This document shows positions 54,063 through 62,230 of a DNA stretch of 64,000 nucleotides, piece by piece. The position numbers were made by a program, and so were the translations under genes. The DNA is from Asterias rubens (taxonomy: Eukaryota; Echinodermata; Asteroidea; Forcipulatida; Asteriidae): the NCBI RefSeq assembly GCF_902459465.1, contig NC_047080.1, forward strand, positions 7,786,866 to 7,850,865. The letters are read 5' to 3'. The notes beneath the pieces are model-generated. The model was not told the DNA's origin, ran no database searches, and saw only the letters and a list, made by a program, of their open reading frames with translations. How positions within the stretch are numbered: the first letter of the stretch is position 1; each line of letters opens with the position of its first letter.

Positions 54063-56431
54063 GTAAGCTAAGTAATGTTTAGGATCCATGTCAAATTATT
54101 GAGGAATGCCGTGGTCATCATAATAATTACACTGTATTTGAGACTGCTGGCACTAATAATGTGTCATTCTTTCACTCGTAATATCGGGTCATCTCGTACC
54201 CAAGTCAACTCGTACCCAAGTCAACTCGTACCTAAGTCAACTTGTACCCGAGTCAACACGTACCTGAGTCAACTCGTACCCAAGTCAACGTTGACTTGGG
54301 TACTAGTTGACTTGGGTACGAGTTGACCTGTTTCGGTCAAACAAACAACTTCCTTATTTCAACAATCCCTATGTTCTGACACCCCTAGTGTGTTTTCCAT
54401 ACCTAACCCTATCGTGTAAATCATTAGAGGTTTTTGAATCATGTTGTCGAGAAAACAGGGGTGTCGGACAATGCAGCTCTCAAAAGATGTTGCCAATTCA
54501 ATGTTTGAGGTCTCAGGCCGGCTTCCCCATCGAGGCCGGTCTTGGCCCCGGAGGTCGTGCAACTACTGATGGCGATCAGAGTGTCAGACCCCTCTCCTTA
54601 TACCCAAGTCCCGACTCACAAAGTCTGAAGAAGACATCGTGAGACCCTCCAATGTATATGCACGAGTTTTCGCCATAGCCCAAAATTTAGTGACTTGGCG
54701 TTTTTACAATCAGTTTTTCTATTGACACACAAGTCCAAGGTACAAAAAATACCAGTTGACCGTCCGGGTTTTCAAAACAGAGGATGAGGGCCTTTTTATT
54801 GTGTATTTTTTTCAAAGGTGACCGCCAAGTATTTGAATTCAAACTGGCCACCCGGCTCTTCACTTTAAAGTCACCACTTACTTTATGTGGTTTCAAATTC
54901 TTAACAGATTAGTAAGTTTAATGAGAAATACATAAAACAATTGTCCCTTTTTATAATAAAAAAGGATGCGGCCTCAAAAAAGGATGAGGGAACTGTTTTT
55001 TTTTGCCTATTTCATGCAAGACTTTTGTTATTGATGCAATTTCCTTTCATTTCTAAAGGTATTTGCGAACTTGGAGGATGCCTCTGGTAAGCAGAAATAC
55101 GTAAGGAATGACGATGATATCGAACGAGGTTTGAGGTTTGTAATTATAGTACATGTAGTTTGTTCCGTTCTAAAGATCGCAAAGCGAGATTTAAATGAGA
55201 TAAAGAGGTTGACTTTTTGATCAAATTGACTACCAAATTATTGCCAACGTTGTCAAACTGTTTATTAAGGTTTATCGCTCGCCCCCTGCATTAAATATCA
55301 TGCATTATCCTGCATCATGCCCCCTGTATTATCATGTGTAGCAAGACTATCCAATGCATCAATTGGGGGAATTGTATTTTCTATTAATTTATTGTTACGT
55401 CAGTATTCTGTTTATGATCGACCAGCCCAGTCGAGACGTTGAGACCGATTACGATCTCACTCGGTGACAGTGAAGTTCAAAGGGAAGTTCCCTCGCCCCA
55501 CTTTGCGAAAGTAATACATAAATACCCGGCCGATTTTTTTATCTTCGCCCGGGGCCTAATTTCATGGAGCTGCTTAACGGTCGATTCTGTGCTTAACGGG
55601 CGCACCTGGCAATTTGTTTATTTCATGGCCTTGCTTAAGCAAGGTTTTTTGCTTAAAGTGGTAAAACGATCATGTTTCCTCTGAAGTAAGGAAGTTCGAA
55701 CTCCTTCTGTGGTTATTTCTTTATGATCTGATCCACCATGTCGGATCAAAAGTGAAAACGCGGTGTTTGGACAAATCCTGTCATAAAACGCGCTCGTATA
55801 CTATCTGCTGCGTCCCCAAAGTTCGGCGAATTTTGAACACGTTTGCGTGTAAACTTACCAATGACAACCCAATTATTTCTGAGGACAGCCATTCTGAGAG
55901 GACCTCAAGTCTTTGAAGAACGTATATAAAGTAAATTTTCATAATCCGTCAAAGAAAGCCAATTGCCCAATGCCCATGTAAATGATATGGGTTACACTTT
56001 ACGAAAAGGACAACGGCCCCCCCCAAAAAAAAAAAAATAAATAAATAAATAAATAAATAAATAAAAAATGCAGTGTCGGATCAACACGACCAGCTTTCTA
56101 AAACGAGTGGTAGGGCCTACAGTCCATAAGAAACTTAAGAATCTTCCTTCCTTTGATCTTTCTTGAACCCTGTTTACTCGTACCCAGATGTCATCGAAAC
56201 GACCTGGAGAACGTCATCCCCTTCCTGATTCTGGGTTTGATGTACGTCACTACTGACCCTAGTGTCTTCGCCGCCACGTGGCACTTTCGTGTCTTCGTAG
56301 CTTCTAGATTCTTCCACACCGTGGCCTATCTCACGCCTCTACCACAGCCCTGCCGGGCTCTCTCCTTTGCCATCGGGCTCGTGGCCAACATTTCCATGGG
56401 GGTTCAGGTCCTCATGAACGGCACGTTCTAG
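53934..56431 (+). CDS. MGST1: Microsomal glutathione S-transferase 1-like, copy B
   Basis: Second, intact MGST1-type gene in direct tandem with copy A. The exons join(53934-54062, 55059-55135, 56188-56431) give 149 residues. It begins MDAQSVLSLDNPIFRLYATY, keeps VTLKMM and ITRK, has loop VFANLEDASGKQKYVRNDDD, and shares HRNDLE and the PLPQPCRALSF active-site block (catalytic-type Arg at 125). Introns are in the same positions and phases as copy A but shorter (0.99 and 1.05 kb). Exon 1 is strongly diverged from copy A even at silent sites, whereas exon 3 is nearly identical. No lesion is visible, so both copies are probably functional. Like copy A it lacks a Cys49 equivalent. Confidence 0.93.
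54195..54336. repeat. 16-bp minisatellite with inverted tail
   Basis: Six direct units of CGTACCCAAGTCAACT with small changes, then two or more units in inverse orientation (GTTGACTTGGGTAC), forming a palindromic junction AACGTT near 54289. Confidence 0.9.
54750..54935 (+). repeat. Intronic block shared with MGST1 copy A
   Basis: Counterpart of 49415-49575, in the same position relative to exon 2 and same orientation. Confidence 0.75.
55059..55135 (+). CDS. MGST1: MGST1 copy B exon 2
   Basis: Encodes VFANLEDASGKQKYVRNDDD then IERGLR. Three bases longer than copy A exon 2. Acceptor TCTAAAG, donor GTTTGT as in copy A. Confidence 0.9.
55136..56187 (+). other. MGST1 copy B intron 2
   Basis: Has a partial GGGGCCTAATTTCATGGAGCTG element (about 55552-55645) and an AAAT microsatellite (56036-56062). 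Not similar to copy A intron 2. Confidence 0.65.
56188..56431 (+). CDS. MGST1: MGST1 copy B exon 3
   Basis: Encodes CHRNDLENVIPFLILG to MNGTF, stop TAG at 56429-56431. The acceptor is TACCCAG. Near-identity to copy A begins at the acceptor and ends at the stop. Confidence 0.95.
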
Positions 56432-56650
56432 AAGAGTAAACAAGACAGTTTACATAGCATGTGTAAAGCGCCACTGCCCATCAACGCAGCACACATTACA
56501 TTGGTTATTAATCGTTTTAGTTTGCATAAATGAGTCGGATTTTCTGATGAAGATAGTGATGAGTATATTCCGGGGTGAGCAAAATGAGCATAAGTGCGAC
56601 TTGATGCAGACGATGGGAAAGAAGTTGGGTTCCACAATGCATGATGCGAC

Positions 56651-56910
56651 TATAGGGTGCGTTCGATTATCTTCCCTGGGTCAACCCCGTTCTGCCCCGG
56701 TAGGTTCGAATAGCTTTGACGTCACTCCATGGGCTCACCCAGGTCAGCCCCCCAGTTCCCTTGCTTGTGGAGTGGGTCACTTGGGGCTGGCCCCAGGTGC
56801 ATGACGTCACCACGAGAGGGTGAGTGATAGTTCGATTAGCTCTTGTCAGAGGTTCACCCGAGTGAGCGCCGCAGGGTCGACCCACGGAAGCTAATCGAAC
56901 GCATCCATAG
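56651..56910. mobile_element. GGGTGCGTTCG MITE, copy 1
   Basis: CTATAGGGTGCGTTCGATTA then TCTTCCCTGGGTC; right end GACCCACGGAAGCTAATCGA then ACGCATCCATAG. Confidence 0.8.
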
Positions 56911-56945
56911 TTTATAGTTCCCGTCCTCCTGTGAGCTGTACATGT

Positions 56946-57103
56946 ATAGGGTGCGTTCGTTTAGCTTCCCTGGGTCATCCCCGTTGTATGACGTGTTTTT
57001 TTTTCAAGGACGAACGTGTACAGATAATTACCCACGTTCGTCCTGAAAAAAAAAACTGCCACACACCGGGGTCGACCCAGGGCAGCTAAACGAACGCACC
57101 CAT
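56946..57103. mobile_element. GGGTGCGTTCG MITE, copy 2
   Basis: TAGGGTGCGTTCGTTTAGCT...AGCTAAACGAACGCACCCATA. The centre has an inner palindrome CAGGACGAACGTG.../...CACGTTCGTCCTG. Confidence 0.8.
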
Positions 57104-57528
57104 AGATAGATTGCACATGACGTCATTGTCCACACCATCTTTGATGTAAATTAATGGAAAATGCATGCGTGTACGCGCTTCGCAGGACTCCAACCAATTG
57201 GGAGGTTTAGCTGCACGTTACGCGAGCAAACACGTGAACGTGAACAGGAAATTGTGTTGTAAAAATCTCACATTTTAACCATTTTTCGGGTTAGGTACGT
57301 GTGCAGACGTCATACATGAGCGTGAAATGAAGCCCCACGTAGTGACGTCACACCGAAACAAATCAACTTTCTGGCGTTCACGTTCACGTGTTAGCTCGCG
57401 TAACGTGCAGAAACATCCCTAGCCTTTCTCGCTTGCATTTCAAAGATGTCGATCAATGCAACGGGTCTAGTATGTGCTCGCAAATCCCTACTAGCCGAGT
57501 TGCAATTACCCACATTGGTGTGGCCATG

Positions 57529-57534
57529 AATAAA
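57529..57534 (+). promoter_or_regulatory. Candidate poly(A) signal, MGST1 copy B
   Basis: AATAAA about 1.1 kb after the stop of copy B. Choice among hexamers is uncertain. Confidence 0.2.
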
Positions 57535-58159
57535 CATAGTAGGCCTACATGGAATTACTTGGAGTTCAAATACAGCAATTATTTGTGAAGAGTTCTAGTA
57601 TTGTTAAGAAATGCGTACTGAACCAAAGGACATTGTTCTGTGATGTACATAGTGTCAAATTAAATCATGTTTTGAAATCGCTCTCAGGGAATTGAACAAA
57701 TCTGGTTTGTTTGTGTGTAAATTTATGAGTATGGGTTAATGACAACCCCTCCCCCTCCCCCCCCCCCCCCCCCCCATCCACAACCCCCACCACCACAACC
57801 TCGTGGATAACGCATGGCGGTGTATAGTGCTATTAATTTTAAATCACAACTGGTTTAATAAATAGGGGCTCAGAGCACACCGGGGGGTTAACCCTTTATT
57901 TACATGTAGTGAGTTTAAGTGCCAATAAGCAACTGGCTAGTAAACCTTTTTCGTTTAACTACTCTGTGTATGAATTTAGTTAAAATCTCATTCCCCGGAC
58001 CTCTAAAAGAATACGATTTAAAAAACATAATTTACAGTTTAGGGGAATGTCGGTTACCCGCTGTAGTTTTAACAACATAGACGGGTCCGCTGTTTCAAAG
58101 GAATTCCTTATTGACACGTTCAAAAACGAGCCTTGGTTTGTCGTTTAGCAATAATTCAA

Positions 58160-58400
58160 TTTGACACAAGGGTTTACAAGGTGTTACGGCACATTTAGCA
58201 GGAACACCGGGACAAACCCATTCTAAGTGCACTGGGTTCGTTTACATGCGGTTTTTTTTCACACAACACATAATGGGAACAACCGATTGAACATCCCATC
58301 CGAAGTACGAAGCGATGGTTATAAATCTTGCTTAAGGACACAGGTGTCACGGCTGGGGATTTGAACCCACACTCTGTTGATCAGAAACACCAAAGAGGCA
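58160..58400 (-). mobile_element. tRNA-derived SINE
   Basis: Minus-strand copy of the 36090-36420 family with B-box region GTGTGGGTTCAAATCCCCAG and the GATGGGATGTTCAATCGGTT tail. Confidence 0.65.
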
Positions 58401-59269
58401 TTGCTAGGCGCAAATTTGAGGGTGTTATTACAACGTCACGGATTGACTCTCGTCCTTGCTTGCCGTTTCGGAAACCTTGCAAATTAGAAGTGTAACGGCA
58501 TTTTGTTGGAAGTAACAATTTATTTTATTTATTTTCAATCTTTATAAAAATACATAAAAACATAAAAAGTACACAAGTTAAAAAGCCTGCATCTCAAGAT
58601 GTCTCATCCAAAATCTCCTGGTCGTAAAATTATTTCCTTTTTCTTTTCTTATTTACACCCAAACTAAAACAAAATTGTTCAACCATTGAAAATCTATTTT
58701 AAAATGATTATTTAACGATGTTTTTAAAACTATGTCATTAAGAAAGAGTTCGTTTTGGACACATTAAAAATGTTACAATAAAATCAAATTACAAGAATGC
58801 TAATATAACTAAAATCTCAACTTTGCAAAATTTGCGTTCGATATGAAGGGATGGTATATATAGTATGGTATATCATTGGTATGACCATAAAACCTTACTT
58901 GGTTAAAAGTAAAATAGTTTTCGGTAGTCAATCGTTTCACTCAATCAATGTTGTAGAAAAGCATTTCATTTTTTTACCACAATAATGACTCTGAGAAACG
59001 TTACTGTCGTATACGTTTCTCAGATGTTCTCTTCAAATTACGGGTTATTCTTCCTTGTAGACAAACTGCTCCAGATTTTAAGCGTGATCTCAAAAACGTG
59101 ATCTCCTTTCGAAATGAAATTTGCATGGGTTAGTTTTACTTTATATCCCTATGGTGTATGGGATTTAAACAATCACAATCAAACGGTTCAAAACACCAAA
59201 GGGCAAGTAGTAATTTAAGTAAATTCATTTTGTAACAATACAAAATTTAAATTGTATTGTTCTGAACAA

Positions 59270-59827
59270 TCACAAAAAAATTTCCGGGCAAATCTTTACA
59301 TTCACGCCTCTTTTCAAAACTGCATGACCATTTTGAACCACCATAATAGAGTTAAAGACTTTGGTCGCATCATGGCCAATATGGTACAAACCTCTCAAAT
59401 TTTTATACATCAATAAGGCGAGAGCTGATTGGTCGTAGCGGTGCACGTGGTACCCCTTCTGTTTCTTAACGTGTGGGTTTTGACTTCCGTGCGGGGCTAC
59501 GCAGTCGAGCACCATCATGCAGTCCACCCATGGTTGCAGTAGTTTCTCGTTAATGTACGAGCTGTTAACAAAGTAAAGAATGCCGCCCTGAGGTTTCGGG
59601 GTGTACCCTATATCCCCCTTGTATGTTGCTATGACAATCTTGAAATAGTGAAACATGGCCGGATGGGTCAAAGCAATTACTGAGAATCTTCCTTTTTTTT
59701 GGTAATTGGCCACACGTGGAATAAAACCATGGAACGTCTGAAGATGGCGAGTTAGTAGTGCGATGCTCTTCTTGAATCTTACCGATGAGTCTGCCCAAAA
59801 GACGGCACCGAATTCATAGAGTGTTTC
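59270..59827 (-). CDS. DUF1647-like gene, last exon
   Basis: 185 codons plus TGA (59270-59272), from ETLYEFGAVFWADSSVRF through HPAMFHYF, YTPKPQGGILYFVNSSYI, WVDCMMVLDCVAPHGSQ and YDQSALALLMYKNLRG. The FWADSSVRF and DQSALA motifs look like nucleotide-sugar/metal-site and helix segments of GT-A-type enzymes, but that is inference. Acceptor TTTGGCAG. Confidence 0.85.
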   Translation of the reverse strand, partial: ETLYEFGAVFWADSSVRFKKSIALLTRHLQTFHGFIPRVANYQKKGRFSVIALTHPAMFHYFKIVIATYKGDIGYTPKPQGGILYFVNSSYINEKLLQPWVDCMMVLDCVAPHGSQNPHVKKQKGYHVHRYDQSALALLMYKNLRGLYHIGHDATKVFNSIMVVQNGHAVLKRGVNVKICPEIFL

Positions 59828-62227
59828 CTGCCAAAGAAACAATAATGAAAATGTTAGTAATTGTGGAATTTGAGCAAGTTCAAATATGCAGAAAAGGAAT
59901 TATCAACCACTCTTCACCACTCGACGCAAAAACTCGGGTGAGAACTTACCCGGATTTACCCGGATCCCTGATCATCAGGTTTCCCGATCATGTTGGGCCC
60001 AATTTCATGGCTCTGCTTACCGCCGAATTCCGCGCTTACGATCACCATTCGCCGCTTACGGTGCAAGCGCCGAATTTCCGCGCTAGCCTTGTAAGCTAGT
60101 AACGTGAAGTACGCACGCGCAGAAGTCAAAATTCCCCGCTAACTCGTGAAATACGCTTGACGTGAGCACGAATTCCCTGCTTCCGTCAGCGACGATTCTG
60201 TGCTTACGGTATTGCAGAGCCATGATTTTTTTTTTTTTTTTTTTAATTTTGACAAATATTCTGGGTTACATTGACTGCTTTTACTCGTGCAATGGTTTAA
60301 ACTACGACTCCCGAGGTGATCCCCGGAGCGTTCTATTTTCCCGAGGCGATAGCACTCAAAGCAGTCAATATTTGTATACTATTCAACGAGGGTTCTTGTG
60401 ACAAAGGACAATTTGCAACAGTCCTTATTGGTTGAAGGGTGGCTTGACGAAAATGAAGATAATTTCCTAGTGAGAGTTGGTTCCCCTGTGGTTTGAGTTG
60501 ATACTGTAAACTGTGACCGTGGATATATCAGCTACTCTTCCATTGCTGCTTACCTCATGTTTGGATTATGAATAATAACAGTTTTTGCAGACAGTGTTTT
60601 GCCGTCGCAATTACCTTTATAATGAGTGGTTTCCAAGCGTAGTTTAGAAGATCTTTCACGTGGACGGGATATTTTGAGAAGTTAAAACTTCGCACTTCAA
60701 AAACATTGCAGACAGTCGGCAACTTCACAAAGAAAAACAAAATGGTAAACAAGAAAATACAATGTAGTTGTACAATTTATTTCATAATATAAAATAATAT
60801 GAAATCCAATATCGCGTGATTATTGTCCCTGCATCTTAAGACTTCAAGTTCGTAGTTAAGTCATCGGAGTGTGGGTTCGAATCCCGGTCGCGACACTTGG
60901 GTCCTTGAGCAAGATACTATATTTGCTTCTGTTCAGGGGTGTTTAATAATGAGTACCTGTGAGGGTAGAAGTTTATATTGTGTTTAAAAACGCCTTTTTT
61001 GGAGTGCCGCGGCAGCTCATAGCTCCATTATACACCCCATCCAGGGAACTGAGAAAGATTATAATTGTATTGGCCTAGTGACTAGCAGCCGATTTCACTC
61101 CATTATACACCCCATCCAGGGAACTGAGAAAGATTATAATTGTATTGGCCTAGTGACTAGCAGCCAATTTCACGCAACGCTATTATTATAATTAATCCTA
61201 TCTCCAGTTAGGATGGGTTCAACGCGTCCTAACGTCTTCGGATACGGAACTTAACTCATCTTAAGTCCCAAGATTAATCGTAAGTTAGGAAGCGTTTGGT
61301 GAAATTGACGACAGGGCAGTTTGTAAAGTGCATTGATGGCTAAATAAGAACTATACATGTACATGTAGTTACTATTATTTTAAAGACGCATGCAACAAAT
61401 CTTGAGGAAATTAAAGGGTAATTTTTTTATTGCAATCGGTAGTCTATAGTTGGTAAGACACTGCTCTAGAATCGCAAGAGTCGTTCGAATCCCACCCGAT
61501 TAATGTGCCTGTGAATTTTGTTCACTGGACTCGGGAAAGTTCTAAGTATGCAGTGCTAACACACATCGGTGTATGTCTAAAAACAAAAATTTATATTCTT
61601 TTTACCCGATGCAAATTTTAACATCTATTTTATGAACATTGGTTTTTTTCTTTAAAAGTTTTTACAAATACACAAAAATAGGTTATGTCCATTGTCCATG
61701 TATAACCCTAAACTTACTTGTTGAAGTTGATAGAGAGTCAGCCCCAAATTGTATATAACAATCCTTGTGTTTGGCATGAGTCTCTGTACGCTATTAATCA
61801 TTGCCTTCGCCTCAAGGTAGTGGTTAGAAGAGATCGCCGTCACAATAACAGTCCTCTTAAACATCTCGTCCAGCGTAGGAACTTCCATTTCCAAATCAAT
61901 TGGTGGATACTTCATTGTTTTCACGAAGGATAATGAGTTGTTTTCATTTGTCAGAGCAGTGTGAATGTCGCTCGTTGTAGCTGGTTGCAAGGTCGTTCCC
62001 CGTGCAGTCCTGGTAGTAGATGAGTTGAAACTTTGAGCCCTTAGGGAGACGAATCTTCTTTGTGTATTTCTTATGTCTGAATGTTTAAAATAAGCTTTGA
62101 TAAGTAACACTAACAAAGAAAACTTAGTATGGCAGTAGTCGATCGAGCTGTCATTTTTATTGGGGATACCATGGATAGCCTCCTTCGATTTAAGGTAATT
62201 GTTCGCCCCCTCGGAAGTGAGGAAGAC
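59270..62227 (-). CDS. DUF1647-like, probable glycosyltransferase-like membrane protein (3' part, 5' end unresolved)
   Basis: Three exons on the minus strand, complement(join(59270-59827, 60615-60722, 61718-62227)), joined in phase 0 with GT-AG introns, giving about 390 codons. A hydrophobic segment FSLLVLLIKAYF near the start of the visible part, followed by a Ser/Thr-rich stem with Asn-glycosylation sequons, suggests a type II Golgi membrane protein. The globular part reads TVIVTAISSNHYLEAKAMIN, then RIVIYNLGLT, then NVFEVRSFNFSKYP, NYAWKPLIIK and ETLYEFGAVFWADSSVRF. From family knowledge this order matches DUF1647 proteins, an uncharacterised family I take to be glycosyltransferase-like; no reaction is known to me. 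The frame is open to 62227 (in-frame TGA at 62228-62230) without an early ATG, so an upstream exon beyond the resolved part probably supplies the start. The gene is convergent with the MGST1 pair. Confidence 0.7.
59828..60614 (-). other. DUF1647-like gene, last intron
   Basis: Holds an inverted-repeat element (about 59995-60230) with GGGCCCAATTTCATGGCTCT at one end and AGAGCCATGA at the other. Overlapping plus-strand ORFs here are repeat-derived. Confidence 0.65.
60615..60722 (-). CDS. DUF1647-like gene, middle exon
   Basis: Exactly 36 codons, LPTVCNVFEVRSFNFSKYPV then HVKDLLNYAWKPLIIK. Acceptor TTTGTGAAG, donor AAG|GTAATT. Phase 0 both sides. Confidence 0.8.
61023..61172 (+). repeat. 75-bp tandem duplication
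   Basis: 61023-61097 and 61098-61172 differ at one base (CCGATTTCA/CCAATTTCA). Very recent duplication. Confidence 0.95.
61160..61316. repeat. Inverted-repeat element, second copy of 1743-1900 family
   Basis: GCAGCCAATTTCACGCAACG to CGTTTGGTGAAATTGACGAC with inner TTAATCCTA / AAGATTAATC. Confidence 0.65.
61718..62227 (-). CDS. DUF1647-like gene, first visible exon
   Basis: Carries the putative signal anchor, Ser/Thr-rich stem and the VIVTAISSNHYLEAKAMINS / IVIYNLGLTLYQLQQ segment. The donor is CAA|GTAAGT, phase 0. The 5' limit given is the in-frame stop; the true acceptor or start lies somewhere between about 62130 and 62227. Confidence 0.7.
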
Positions 62228-62230
62228 TCA

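Larger units (their letters stand above)
54063..55058 (+). other. MGST1 copy B intron 1
   Basis: Contains a 16-bp minisatellite with inversion (54195-54336) and the block shared with copy A (54750-54935). Confidence 0.75.
56432..59269. other. Intergenic region between convergent genes
   Basis: Two GGGTGCGTTCG elements (56651-56910, 56946-57103), a poly-C tract (57755-57775), a minus-strand SINE (58160-58400). TTTATT repeats near 58513-58525 could be the minus-strand poly(A) signal of the DUF1647-like gene. Confidence 0.6.
60723..61717 (-). other. DUF1647-like gene, middle intron
   Basis: Contains a SINE head (60850-60945), a 75-bp tandem duplication (61023-61172), a TTAATCCTAA element (61160-61316) and a tRNA-like piece (61435-61520). 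Confidence 0.7.

Noticed and set aside
59785..60099. Plus-strand ORF at the DUF1647-like locus
   Set aside because: Antisense to the last exon and built mostly from an inverted-repeat element.
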